Of a stretch of DNA of 64,000 nt, positions 35,601 to 47,362 are shown one piece after another (position 1 is the stretch's first letter; the number at the start of each line of letters is the position of its first letter). Made by a program: the position numbers and the translations under genes. Under the pieces are notes generated by a model. The model was given only the letters and a program-made list of their open reading frames with translations, made no database searches and was not told the DNA's origin. The DNA is taken from contig NC_012874.2 in assembly GCF_000003195.3 (NCBI RefSeq), forward strand, positions 248,001 through 312,000, in the 5' to 3' direction. This stretch comes from Sorghum bicolor. Taxonomy: Eukaryota; Streptophyta; Magnoliopsida; Poales; Poaceae.

Positions 35601-37478
35601 GTCTCAATATTATTGTTCAGGTATACAAGTTGGAGTGTGTACTTGATATATTTTTTTCTAGTCTCTGCATTATAACAAAGCTTCTATGATATATTTCTTT
35701 CTGACATAGCTGCTTTTGTATTTTTGTTTAGGTTGATGACTTGGAAGAAGTCAGTGAATACTACCAGAATAGAGGATGCTTCAATGAACTTATTGCTCTC
35801 ATGGAGAGTGGTCTTGGACTTGAACGTGCACACATGGGCATCTTCACAGAATTGGGAGTTCTATATGCTAGATACCGCCCTGAGAAGCTTATGGAGCACA
35901 TCAAACTTTTCTCCACCCGTCTTAATATTCCTAAGCTTATTCGAGCTTGTGATGAACAGCAGCACTGGAAAGAACTTACCTACCTGTACATACAGTATGA
36001 TGAATTTGACAATGCTGCCACCACCATTATGAACCACTCTCCAGATGCATGGGATCATATGCAGTTCAAGGATGTTTGCGTTAAAGTTGCAAATGTTGAG
36101 CTATATTACAAGGCAGTTCACTTCTATTTGCAAGAGCATCCTGATCTCATTAATGATATGCTAAATGTGCTTGCACTTCGGTTAGATCATACCAGAGTTG
36201 TAGACATAATGCGCAAGGTTTGCATCTGAATGAAAATTAACTTTCTTGGTGCCCTTTGAATTAGCCCTGTTTTGATTCCATCTCAAATTTCTGATTGTCT
36301 TGTTGCTCTTTGGACAGGCTGGCCAATTGCATCTTGTGAAACCATATATGGTTGCAGTTCAGAGTAACAATGTCTCTGCTGTGAATGAAGCCTTGAATGA
36401 GCTTTACGTTGAAGAGGAGGACTATGAGAGACTCCGGGAATCAGTTGATATGCACGACAACTTTGACCAGATAGGTCTTGCCCAGAAGGTAAAAAATAGC
36501 CAGATAATCATGCAATGCCTGCCTATTGTTACTGCTTTGAATCTAATAACCTGTGTGTGTTCATTTCTTGAGCAGCTTGAGAAGCATGAATTGCTTGAAA
36601 TGAGGAGGATTGCTGCCTACATTTACAAGAAGGCTGGCAGGTGGAAGCAATCCATTGCTCTATCAAAGAAAGACAACATGTACAAGGATTGCATGGAGAC
36701 ATGCTCACAATCTGGCGACCGTGAACTGTCAGAGGACTTGCTTGTCTATTTCATTGAGCAGGTTTGGTTCAAACCCATTCTATTGACTGATGATATGAGA
36801 CTAGTTATAAGCTAATTCAGTACTATGCACCATAGGGCCTATTCTGTCTACTTGGCATTGCATTCTGATTAGTAAACACATCCAATCATGTAACGCAGGG
36901 TAAGAAAGAATGCTTTGCATCCTGCCTCTTCATTTGCTACGACTTGATCCGGCCAGATGTCGCTCTTGAGCTTGCATGGATGAACAACATGTTGGACTTT
37001 GCCTTCCCATACCTGTTGCAGGTAACTTTTCGGTCCATTTTTTTTGCTGATGTTTTTTTACATACAGTTTACTATAGTAATCTGTGCTGCGTGTGCAGTT
37101 CATCCGTGAGTACACTAGCAAGGTGGATGATTTAGTGAAGGACAAAATTGAGTCGCAGAAGGAAGAAAGAGCCAAAGAGAAGGAGGAGAAAGATCTTGTG
37201 GCTCAGCAGGTAACCTAAAACTGCTCTCACATGTTTTGTTTGTATAATCAATCATCTCATGCTGAGGGCATTGACATCAAGTTGCATTCCCTTGTGCTGT
37301 GCAGAACATGTATGCCCAACTGCTTCCTCTTGCTTTGCCTGCTCCGCCAATGCCTGGCATGGGTGGTCCACCTCCGATGGGTGGGATGGGCATGCCTCCA
37401 ATGGGTGGAATGGGTATGCCGCCGATGGGCCCTGGTCCGATGCCAGCATTCGGGATGCCACCAATGGGAAGCTACTGA
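26655..37478 (+). CDS. CHC: Clathrin heavy chain, 29 exons
   Basis: The three-legged coat subunit of clathrin vesicles, at the plasma membrane and trans-Golgi network. Exons: 26655-26699, 26774-26978, 27792-27880, 27987-28193, 28619-28717, 28811-28919, 29083-29162, 29268-29495, 29576-29641, 31405-31521, 31836-32033, 32150-32266, 32356-32415, 32522-32608, 32723-32806, 32896-33030, 33109-33171, 33242-33346, 33452-33564, 33652-33904, 33998-34134, 34240-34518, 34618-35620, 35732-36217, 36318-36488, 36576-36761, 36899-37021, 37099-37209 and 37305-37478. All splice sites are GT..AG and the frame is open throughout: 5,130 nt, 1,709 residues, the plant family length. The N-terminal beta-propeller (about 1-330) begins [20 protein letters not shown]. 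The linker and the seven clathrin heavy-chain repeats follow, then a charged trimerisation region ([16 protein letters not shown]) and a Met/Gly/Pro-rich tail built on GMPPMG. Intron 9 (1.76 kb) carries a transposon-like insertion. Nothing suggests loss of function. Whether it is CHC1 or CHC2 cannot be told here. Confidence 0.98.
28198..28481. repeat. Tandem duplication in clathrin intron 4
   Basis: Two diverged head-to-tail copies of about 140 bp (28198-28334 and 28335-28481). Both start GATCTTACATAA and contain CATTCTTGGTTATAGACA and TTACTGTTGCCCCCC. The first copy begins inside the splice donor region of exon 4. Confidence 0.85.
29963..30572. mobile_element. Probable DNA transposon insertion in clathrin intron 9
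   Basis: Left end TAGCGTTTGGTTCGGTCCC, right end inverse of TAGCGAACTGTTTGGTTCAG. The middle is GC-rich and unlike the AT-rich intron around it (the GCCGC-rich stretch near 30170-30275), which makes short open frames on both strands. Target duplication not clear. Confidence 0.45.
30846..30867. repeat. Poly(C) run in clathrin intron 9
   Basis: An uninterrupted run of about 22 C. Length in the assembly may be unreliable. Confidence 0.8.
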
Positions 37479-37793
37479 GAGTTGTTTTGCAGAGAGCTTA
37501 GATGATCTGAATTGTTCCAATGTAAGCAAAAGTGGAACTTCTTTGGAATTGTATGTAGATGATTACAGTTTGCAATCAATATTCTTTATGGCACCAGGAA
37601 ATTTTTGGCGAGTGAAATCTTAGCCAGAGTTTGAGATTTGTAACCTGTTATACCGTACGATGGGATAGGATGAGGATGGTTGAGCAAGAGGTACCATTTG
37701 TATAGTGTGATAATCTTTGTAGACACATTTTGGTTGTATTAATACTTGAAGGACAAACAAATGTATGTCACGACCTGTTGATTTCTATTGTTA
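37479..37793 (+). other. 3' UTR region of clathrin heavy chain
   Basis: Follows the TGA stop directly. The AT-rich stretch ending with AATACTTGAAGGACAAACAA near 37741-37760 could hold the polyadenylation site. A MITE begins right after it. Confidence 0.5.
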
Positions 37794-37998
37794 GGCCTTG
37801 TTTAGTTCACCCCAAAAACCAAAGATATTGTGGTACATGCATGGAGCATTAAATATATATAAAAACAAAAACTAATTGCACAGTTTATCTGTAAATCGTG
37901 AGATGAATCTTTTAAGTCTAGTTACTCAATGTTTGTTAAATTAAAACGAAAGTGTTATAGTGTTAAAATCTAAAAACTTTTTAGATTTAAACAAGACC
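37794..37998. mobile_element. Tourist-like MITE, GGCCTTGTTTAG family
   Basis: Left end GGCCTTGTTTAGTTCACCCC, right end inverse of GGTCTTGTTTAAATC, TTA at 37791-37793 and 37999-38001. Confidence 0.85.
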
Positions 37999-38115
37999 TT
38001 AGTATATGTGTTGTTGTTTTTTTTTTTTTTTTGAAGTTGTGGGGTGGGTACCAAAAGCTGTTGAATTCGATGGTTACGCAAAATGCTCAGGAAAGCGGTG
38101 CTGCCCGATCATTCA

Positions 38116-38144
38116 GGCCCAATCATTTAAGCCCATTAGGCCCA
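38116..38144 (+). promoter_or_regulatory. Cluster of three site II-like motifs upstream of gene A
   Basis: GGCCCA (38116-38121), AGCCCA (38130-38135) and GGCCCA (38139-38144), i.e. TGGGCC/T on the minus strand, 130-160 bp upstream of the gene A start codon. Such TGGGCY elements are known from plant promoters of genes for mitochondrial and ribosomal proteins, where TCP factors bind. This fits the predicted mitochondrial location of the product. Confidence 0.5.
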
Positions 38145-38274
38145 TCCTCGGCGCCTGCCCCCACCTCCCCTAAAACCCCTGCCCCTGCCTCCCTCCCAAT
38201 TCGAGGCGATCGCGTGGCTAGGGTGTCTGCGAACTCCTCCCCCGAGCGAGCGAGGCGATCGCGTGGCGAGGGTC

Positions 38275-41200
38275 ATGGCGTCCGTTGCTCGGGCTCTGGC
38301 GTCGGGGGCGAGGATGATGCCCCCGGCGTCGCGGGCTCTGGCGTCGCGTGCTCCGGCGTCGCCTCTATCGAAGGTACTCATCGGGAGTTCGAGGCCCGCT
38401 GCAGTGGCGCGGATTTTTTTTCCCGGTTTTCTGTCGTAATTGGTGGTAACTTAGATAAACCTAGATTGGGGCTGTAGATTGGGGCTGATTGAGTTCGGGG
38501 GGCTGATTGAGTTCGGGGCCTTCCCCTTCCCTTTCCGCTGCATTGGCGCCATTTTCTGGGGATTTTCTTGTGCGATTAGGGCTATCGATTAGATCCGTGA
38601 TTATGTTACATGTACCAAGGTCCAAGGGCGATTGGCTGTTGTTTACTTTGTGGCAGTGAAATTAGCAGTGGGGTGTCTGTCTACTTCGCTGTGTTGATGT
38701 TAAGTATTCTATATATATGCATGATTTGGTATTCAGGTTGCCTGTGGTAGTGATCTTTTTGGTTATCTGATTGCTGGCTAATTCTCTTGTTTTAATTTGG
38801 TGACACGTGAGGTTGTTTGTCAGTCTAGTTTGTTTCGGTCAATCCTTCTTGGCAGGAAGTTGTTCAGAGATATTGCAATAGATGTTCTGTTACTGATCTC
38901 ACTTTTGATTGTAACAGATCTATCTAATTTTATATATGCAAACTACATTTGGAAGACTGCTGGTGACAATACATTTAAACACTAACTGACTTGGGTTAAG
39001 GATCAGTAGTACAGTCAAATGAAAACCTTAGGCTTGGAATCTGGTGTTTTGGTATTGTATGATTCATGTGCTGTTCAAAGTGACGAAGTTTCAAGAAAAA
39101 AGTAAGGAAAGCATGCGGAAAATATTACAATAGAATCCATACTCATAAGTTGGCTAGTAGCTGGGAAAAATGGGAATTATGGGTGCAGAGTGTCCTAGAT
39201 TCCAACAAACTTGCATGAGGGTCCAACTCAAATAGAATGAGAAAAGAAACAGTTTGTACAATAAAGGGATACCTTTTTATGTGGGGTGGGGTGTCACTGT
39301 TGTGGGTGTTGTGAGATTGCTTTGCCATTTTTTGCATCACAAAAAACCTGCAAGCTAGGATTTGACCTGTAAACAAACTCTAGGGTAGAAAGGAAAAGGA
39401 GCCCCACTGTATCTAACTGGAATGTCTAGTTGTCCTGATTCCTGAGACACATGCTATGATATTGTGAGCACCCTTTGGTGCTGATCTGTTTTAATGCCTA
39501 AAAATGTCTTGATATGATCACTTGCCTGATAGAAAGCCCTCGCCTTCTAAAATTCTGTTTGCAGTATTTATTATGTAAAGTGAATGTCAAGGTCCAATAT
39601 TTGTGATCTCATCTGTGCTCTGCTACTGATATGAATAGATGCTCCTTTTTACCCTGGTAAAAACTTTGTGCAGTTGGTACATACCATTGTCGATTGAACA
39701 CATGACCATGGACTCTTTGGTGATCTTTTTGATTATCTGATTGCTGGAAACATACATATTTTATGGTTCTGTGTTAATCTGCGTTTCAACAGCTAATTCT
39801 CTTGTTTTGGTCACATGTGAGTCTGTTTGTCAGTCTAGTTTGGTATCGGTTTGCGTGGTTCTTTAGTAAGGGATCTTACCCCGTTGTTCTCATCTTAATA
39901 TAATGATATGTAGCTCTGCTGTGTGTTCGAGAAATTTTTTTTTGGTTGAATGCTAGATGTGTGCATGAGTGAACCAGATGAGGTAATTGGCAAATATGGT
40001 CATGATTAAATGGACATACTGGTACCAGATTCTAAGTGGCCTTTATGTCTGCAAACTAATTATAATTGAATGACACTTGATGTCTCTGTGCTAGCTTATC
40101 TATTACATCAGCTATTTTTGTACTACTACCTGTAATGAGTTGTTTTTTTATTTGCCATTACTAGGTGATACAACAGGATTAATGTGTTATTGTCAATTGT
40201 GTACACACAAGTTCACATGCTACTTTACAGTTTCAAAATTTGTTATACAAAGCAAACTAAGGATGTTTTCCCCCAATTAATTAACTGTAGTATATTGGCA
40301 TATATATCCGCATATGGACCCTGGTGTATGAGAGAATTATTATACGCTGTCAAAAAGAAAGGTAGAATAAACTTGGTTTTATTATATATTTAACTGATGA
40401 CTTTATGTCTGTGTATATCATTATGGGAATTAAAGTTAATTCGTTTAGGGATGTTCATTAACTAGAGAGATAGTTAAGCTAGCTGGAGATTAATACATGA
40501 TGATGTACACGTGCATGAAATGATAAGGACATGCAAAGTTGTGTCCACTTTCACCCTAAACCCTAAACCTGATTTTGGTTATGCCATCCATCAACTTTTA
40601 TCACTTTAAATTATGATTGTTATCATACCAGTTGCCTATTTTATTTTACTATGCATAGTTGTGTCCACTTCCACTACATTTAGGTAACCATGTTTTCGGG
40701 GTACCTAGTAGAATACAACCGAGATGGGATTTTTTTGGGGGAAAAGTAGCAAGCAGGGGAGATGTCAGGAGGGAGATACTAGAATGTTCTAGAAGATATC
40801 GAAGCAAGGGAGAGAGAGAGAGAGAGAGAGGGCTCGAGGAGTAAGAAGAAAAATTTATCTGATTCTGATCTGATGGACCTATTTCTATACAGGTTTACAT
40901 TGCAGGCCCGAGGTTCTTTTCATCAACAGGGAATGAAACTAGATTTGAAAAGCTGAAGAAAGACTGGGACAATTTGGATCTAAGGTAATGCAATTTTCTT
41001 CTTCCCTAATTCAGTACATTGTAAGATGAATACTTGTGGTAATTCAAATGTTTTGATTTCTGTGGTTTGGGATGATTTCTGTTGACTCATGTTATTGTTA
41101 ACTGTTTTGATTTCTGTGGTTTGGGATGATGGAATGGAATTGACTGCCTAGTCTCTGTGGACCAGGAATGATGATCTTGTGACACTAAGTGCATGCCTAG

Positions 41201-42918
41201 AGGCTTCTGCATGAGTTTTCATAGCTTTTGACTTGGTGGTGGTGGTGGGGTGGGGGGGGGGGGGGTGGAGGATATTATTTTACTAGTTCTGGAAGCAGTC
41301 TGGGAGTCTTGCTCGTGAAATGTTAATTCGAATTCAAGCTTTCAGTATCCATCTAATTTTATATATGCAAACTACATTTGGATGGCATCTTGGATTCTCA
41401 TGTTGGAATATTCTTGTGGAGAACTACATCATGTGTCTTGGATATGTGTTTAAAATGACCAAATGGCCAAAATAATCTGCCTGACTGTTTGGCAGTGTCT
41501 AAAACTTCATTGAATTAAAATTCACCCAAACTATACTACAATGTGGATATTATTACTTGACAAAGACTTTGTACATGCTCACATCAATAAAAGATGGTGG
41601 AAAAAGGAAATGAAATAATTGGAACAGGGACATCTTTGTTTTCTCTGTGAGAAGAAAATCTTTTGAAGCATGGTTTGTATAGATTTTGTGTGTTTCAAGA
41701 AGTCTCTCAAGCATTTGACTTCTTAATCAACTATGTTTATTGTTCTAGATTTTTCTATTACAATTATGATGTCTTACGTACTCATGTACTTGAAATTAAG
41801 AAAGGTTGGATGCTTACGGTGTACCTGTTGGCTTCCAGCAAATTAAATTGTTAGTATTAGTGTGTATAATGTGTAGGTTAAGCATATTAGTCATACTTTT
41901 TACATCGGATAACATATATTCATGATTCAGTTAGTGCATTATTCTTTGTTATATTGGTAGAACACAAAGTTTCTGAATCAACAAAGCTTATGATGAAACT
42001 TTGATAATATGTGGCTTGTGGTTGCTACTGGGATATAAGATCATACAAAAACAGGCTATGTTATTTTGTCAGTACTCAACCTTAAGTTACTTTGATACTT
42101 TGAAAAGGTTGATGTATTATTTCTTGGTTTCCTTGTTCAAAATCAAGTAGAGCCTACGTAACTCAGGGAAATCAGAATCTTAAAAATCTGTTTCCAAGAT
42201 GTGATTATCCTTTCTACTTCAGTTTCATAAATATTTATTTATTTATTTATTTATTTATTATATTGAGGTGTTGAAGCTGCCAGAATAATTTTTCATTTGT
42301 TGCTTTTAGATGATCCTGCTAGTTCATGTTTTAATATGATCATTAATTCATTGTATTCTTACCTGCCTTGGTTTTATACCATTTGATTAGCCTTTTGCAA
42401 TACTGCATTTGTTTAGGAAGAAAGGCATTCAGTTCGTATCAATTGATGACAATAAGATAAAATTATAATTTCTGAACATGCTAGGAGGCAAATGCAATCT
42501 TAGGAGAAATGCAATTTTTTTCTTCCCTAATTGAATATAATGTAAGATGAATACTTGTGGTAATTCAAATGTTATTTTAATGTTTTTCTGCAGATCCAAG
42601 TTGAGTGTCCTTGAGATGATCGGAAAATACACAATGTTCGCATTTAGCGGGAGCTGGGGCATAATGCTCGCCAAGACTGTGCTCGACCGTGTTGACAAAG
42701 TAGAAGCAGAGCTTAAGGAGGTGAACATCGATGTGAATGCGCTCAAGGTTTCTATGGCGAACGCTGAGGAGAAGTCTGGCCATCATAGGCAGGAGGTCGA
42801 CGCCAAGTGCGACAAGTTAAGGCTTGAGGTCAAAGACCTGTTGTTGGCTCATGGGTTTAAGAACAAAGAAGTTCCAGATGCCACAGTTGCTGTCCCTGGC
42901 GCACAAGAGACTGCTTAA
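38275..42918 (+). CDS. Gene A: putative mitochondrial membrane coiled-coil protein
   Basis: Three exons: 38275-38373, 40893-40984 and 42594-42918, giving 171 residues; introns are GT..AG and the frame is continuous. Residues 1-33 are rich in Ala, Arg and Ser without acidic residues (MASVARALASGARMM...), as in a mitochondrial presequence. GPRFFSSTGNETRF follows, with an Arg at -3 of a likely cleavage site (RFF/SS). A single hydrophobic segment lies near residues 75-95 (YTMFAFSGSWGIMLAKTVL). The rest is charged and helical with heptad-like spacing (DRVDKVEAELKEVNIDVNALK) and could form a coiled coil. The second intron is in phase 2 shortly before the membrane span, as in genes B and C. Intron 1 is 2.5 kb. 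I do not recognise a named family. The function is unknown; a subunit or tether at the inner mitochondrial membrane is an inference only. Confidence 0.8.
40809..40831. repeat. (GA)n microsatellite in intron 1 of gene A
   Basis: About eleven GA units, 60 bp before the splice acceptor of exon 2. Confidence 0.8.
40986..42580. repeat. Direct repeats at both ends of gene A intron 2
   Basis: A segment of about 65 bp just after the exon 2 donor (ATGCAATTTTCTTCTTCCCTAATT ... AAGATGAATACTTGTGG ... TAATTCAAATGTT, about 40988-41053) occurs again just before the exon 3 acceptor (about 42508-42575). A second repeat (TTGATTTCTGTGGTTTGGGA) is tandem at 41054-41075 and 41108-41129. The pattern points to an internal duplication during intron growth. 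Confidence 0.7.
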
Positions 42919-43554
42919 GCAGCCCCTTGAGGCACGGATGTGAGGGTTTTGGCTGTATCGTTTTTTTGAAACCATCTATTCGTATCCGTACGTTGTAGTT
43001 GCTGCCGTACCTTTTTGCTGGCAGGTAGAGATCAACTTCTCGACATGATAGGATTTTTCGCTTCACTGACTTTTCGCTTTACTGCTGTGGTTTGACCTTG
43101 GGGCATCACTGACATTTGGGCATTCAATTACTGGCTTGTACATTAGCAATGTGCCTGCCCCTCGGTCTGCAGATGTTTGTCTACATACTTACTACAGTAA
43201 GCATACTCCAGTATCTTGTATGTCCACACATTGTTAAGGCCAATGCATTCCTTTTTGTAAAAATTGAACCCGTTGTAATAAACGGGTAAGTTGTAAAAAA
43301 TACTGGATTCATATTTTTTAGAAACAGGAGCTTTTTTTCATCTGCTATATCAGTATTAATTATTCAATTACGGAGTATAACCAACCGCCTCAGAAAATGG
43401 AAAAGGTTTACTTTTTCTCTTGAAACTTTGACGCTTTTTTCTTGAAAAACCTTGCAGACAATTCCTCAAATACTTGCTGAACGTCATCACCACCGTACCA
43501 AAAGCTAACGAGACACCATCCATGTACGCATCGGGTAGCCGGGGCACCCACTGA
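42919..43554 (+). other. 3' UTR and downstream region of gene A
   Basis: The first 350 bp or so look like 3' UTR; AATAAA-like motifs are not clear, but a CCAATGCATTCC..TTTTTGTAA stretch lies near 43238. After that no gene is visible up to the next MITE. Confidence 0.4.
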
Positions 43555-43842
43555 GGCCTTGTCTAGTTCACACCAAAAACTAAAATTTTTTTAAGATTTC
43601 TCGTCACATCGAAAAATGTATGTGCCAAAAGATTTGATGTGAAGACAAATCACGAGACAAATAAAAATTTTTGGCACATACATTAAATATAGATAAAAAT
43701 AAAAATTAATTGCACAGTTTATATATAAATCACGAGACAAATTTTTTGATCCTAGTTAGTCCATAATTAGACAATATTTACCACAAACAAATGAAAGTGC
43801 TACAGTAGCGAAATCTAAAATCTTTTCACATCTAAACAAGCC
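43555..43842. mobile_element. Tourist-like MITE with an internal inverted duplication
   Basis: Left end GGCCTTGTCTAGTTCAC, right end inverse of GGCTTGTTTAGATG. Unlike the other copies it contains AATGTATGTGCCAAAA near 43615 and its inverse near 43669, apparently an extra inverted piece of the same family. Confidence 0.7.
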
Positions 43843-44090
43843 TGGGTTGAATTATCTACAAGACTACAAGGAAAGGAATGATTGGAAAGTAATGGACGTG
43901 ACGTGCGGGAAAACTAGAGAGGGAGGAAAAGAAAATCGCCGTAGAGGGGGAAAAAAATTGGAGAGGGAAGGATGCATGCGATCGCATGGGACGGAGGAGA
44001 GGTGAAGCGAAATTTTATCACACCAAACGACTGTCTTAGTTTTTGTTTTTTTAGTTGTATTGTAATAAATATTAGTTGTATTGTAATAAA

Positions 44091-44419
44091 TATAATATAA
44101 TATAATATAATATAGTATAATATAATATAATATAATATAATATAATATAATATAATATAATATAATATAATATAATATAATATAATATAATATAATATAA
44201 TATAATATAATATAATATAATATAATATAATATAATATAATATAATATAATATAATATAATATAATATAATATAATATAATATAATATAATATAATATAA
44301 TATAATATAATATAATATAATATAATATAATATAATATAATATAATATAATATAATATAATATAATATAATATAATATAATATAATATAATATAATATAA
44401 TATAATATAATATAATATA
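44091..44419. repeat. (TATAA)n satellite, about 65 units
   Basis: A nearly perfect pentanucleotide array; the only clear variant is TATAG at 44111-44115. It is preceded by a small tandem duplication of TAGTTGTATTGTAATAAATAT (44052-44092). The two long minus-strand open frames here simply read LYYII over and over and are not genes. Confidence 0.97.
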
Positions 44420-46548
44420 TGTAGTATAGGAAATTATTGGACATGAGTTCTTATAAGGTAACATAGATTAATTGTTCCAATCCTAATCAAATAGGATTGA
44501 TTGTTGTTGCTCTATATTTTTATATGGTTATTATTAGACACGAGTTCTTATAAGGTAACGTAGATAGCTCAAATCCTAAACAATAGGATTGACTGTTCTA
44601 TTGCCGCCCAAGTGCCCTCACATGTTCATGATTTTTTTCTTCTCCGAGAGTCCCTGTATTATTGCCGGTAATATTGCCAAATATAATTTTGATTTTGTTT
44701 GACGATGCGTCTCTGTCCAGGACTCGTCAATGTGCCATACCATGGCGACATTGTTCTTTGTCACGGATTATTTCTAAACATTAATATACACGGAAAACAT
44801 TTATTAATAATAATATAAACAATAAATAATAATATATTTTATAGAGAACAAAAAAGTTTATTGAATTCTACTCCTATTCACATTAGAGTCCGTATAAGAC
44901 TCGTACAACTTCTATACCAAATACACATGGAGCCAAGAATTATACATAGAGAATTAGAGAGAGGGACCAATCACATAATCGTAAAAGGAATTTTGGCGAG
45001 CATAAATGGATGCCAATTCTAGTATTTGCGGGGCCGCGCAAGAGGAAACGGTCTGCTTATGCTAATCATTAACAGAGGTAGATATATCTTAAAGCGCAAG
45101 ACTCTATTAGTGCTATGAAATAGAGGTGGTCAAAGCTGTCGTCTTCAAAAACGATCTATTAACAATGAACATTTGTCAGATAATCTATTTTGACCGCCTT
45201 TGGAAATGCTTAACAAGAGCCCGGCTCTAAAAATCCATTTTGACCGCCGCTGAAAATGCTTCCTGATGTTGAATATGTATATATATTCAGTAAAATGTAA
45301 AAATAGACATTTAGTAAAACCGATTTTTTTATTAAATGTGTCTTAATATGTTAGGTAAACAAGTTTAGATAAATTAAAATATTTTATTCTAACTATGTGT
45401 TGTGTAATTTGTTGTCTATAAGACACAAATAATATGACAAGAATCTTAATCATATATAAATTATTAAAATATAAATATTAAGTAAAATATTTATAGTTGC
45501 CCCTAGACGGGTGAAGAGACAAAAAAAAAAAACAAATGAGACAAGTCGCACTCTTCTCTCTCTTTTCCGTGGAAAGATAATTGATGTGATATTGTACTAT
45601 ACTGGTGGCTCTTGTGCGAACCTTCCGCACTGATATGACTGCACATGAGGAAGAGATGAGTACTGTCTTATCTTTTTCATGTGTTTTTTTTCCACATATT
45701 TTCATCTGTTCCATCAATCCATCAACCATGTTTTATTTATGCTTTGAATAAATAATCAAGATGCAACGTAATGATATACAAAGATCTTCTTACTATTTGA
45801 TCATATTATTTGTATACATTAAATGATTTATCAATAATCAAATCTATGTAAGTTGTTTGTTCGTTTCTAAAAACTTATAGATAATATGTTATCTGTGAGT
45901 TGTACATGCTGTAATATATGTTTCCTATGTTGCATATCCCGTAGAACATCTCTGTCGACAAAGATATGCTTGAAATGCATCAACAATAAGATTCATTTAG
46001 AAATAGTGTAGCATTTTTAGTGCAAAAATCATTTATTAGTTTTATTATTTTTAAACATAATCAAATCACCTTAAAGTTATAATAACAATAACAATAACAA
46101 TAATAATAAAGAGGTAAAGATTTCTAATACAATTTTTCATCCAACTTTGATCTCTATTCGAATTCTGATTTTTTTTCGATAAATTTCTTTTCAAACCTGC
46201 TTCACTGGTGATATTCCTCATTGATCAATTGTGTGTTACTAGCCTTGACTTTAACAAAAATTACAAAATGAAATGTTTATACATTATATAAATTTATTGG
46301 TACATTTGTTGATTGTTTGATGCTATAATTGGAAGTGGAAGTGAAAACATGCGCCCTTAGCCCATCGTGTTCACTTTGCACTATGGCATAGATACAATTG
46401 ATTACTTAAGTAGAAAATATAGAGTCAAAATTGTTTTTATATATGTTTTGTAGCATAAGGGCAAGTGCAATGAAGATATGAAAATGTAAATGAAGAACTA
46501 TCGCTTTCAAGGAAAAAACAACACATGATGTCAAAACTTTGAATGACT
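44420..46548. other. AT-rich repeat-derived region, no gene
   Basis: Direct repeats GAGTTCTTATAAGGTAAC at 44444-44461 and 44541-44558, and TTTTGACCGCC..GGAAATGCTT-type repeats near 45188-45213 and 45238-45262. This may be the body of the Helitron that ends at 46578. No coding sequence is recognised. Confidence 0.4.
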
Positions 46549-46578
46549 TTCTCCCGTCGCAAGGCACATGCACTTTTG
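46549..46578 (+). mobile_element. Degenerate Helitron 3' end
   Basis: CTCCCGTCGCAAGGCACATGCACTTTTGCTAG followed by T: similar in layout to the end at 17992-18023, but the hairpin has decayed. Confidence 0.4.
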
Positions 46579-46754
46579 CTAGTAATTTAAAATAAAATAA
46601 AATCACTGCTACTATAACAAAACCATCATTCATTATAACAAAACCACCTTCAAACTACTTTAGAGAGATAAAGTGTATGGTTTGAAAAATTAAAGGAGGT
46701 GATTTACTCGGTTTTAAAGTTTGAGGTGGAAAAACAAAATTTCGTAAAAATTGA

Positions 46755-47003
46755 GGCCTTGTTTAGTTCACCCCAAAAATAAAAAAACTTTTCAACATTC
46801 TCCGTTACATCGAATTTTGCGGCACATGCATTAAGCAGTAAATATAGATAAAAACAAAAACTAATTGCACAGTTTGTCTGTAAATCGCGAGACAAATCTT
46901 TTAAGCCTAGTTACTTCATGATTAGACAATGTTTGTCAAATAAAAACGAAAGCGCTATGGTGTCAAAATCTAAATTTTTTTCGCATCTAATCTAAACAAG
47001 GCC
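46755..47003. mobile_element. Tourist-like MITE, GGCCTTGTTTAG family
   Basis: Left end GGCCTTGTTTAGTTCACCCC, right end inverse of GGCCTTGTTTAGATTAG. It ends 360 bp before the start codon of gene B. Confidence 0.85.
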
Positions 47004-47215
47004 TTAAGTAAAAATAAACTTTTTCCTCGGTAAATATAGAAAGTTTCCTCCCTCCTGCGTCTGGACTCCTCATAATCCGGGGAGCGGGGACGGGGAACCG
47101 TCCGCCCGTGTTACGTACTCCTGTCCCGAGTCCGAACCCCGCCGCCCCCCCCCCCTCCCCTCCCCTCCCCTCCCCTCCCGTGCCGGAGCCGGAGAGGAAT
47201 CGACGATACCCTAGA

Positions 47216-47222
47216 TATATAG
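47216..47222 (+). promoter_or_regulatory. TATA box of gene B
   Basis: TATATAG, about 145 bp upstream of the start codon, following a CCCCTCCCCTCCCC tract (47149-47179). Transcription would start near 47250. Confidence 0.5.
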
Positions 47223-47362
47223 CAGCCGAATAGAGAGGAGGAGGAGATCAGGACAACCCAAATCACACCAACCCTAGCAAGATTCGATTCGTCGATTCGT
47301 CTCTCTCTGTCTTCATAATCGCCAGGCACAGGAAGGAAGACGAACAAGATCCACCGCATCCA

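Noticed and set aside
43914..44464. Two long minus-strand open frames (176 and 130 codons)
   Set aside because: They only translate the (TATAA)n array into repeated LYYII.
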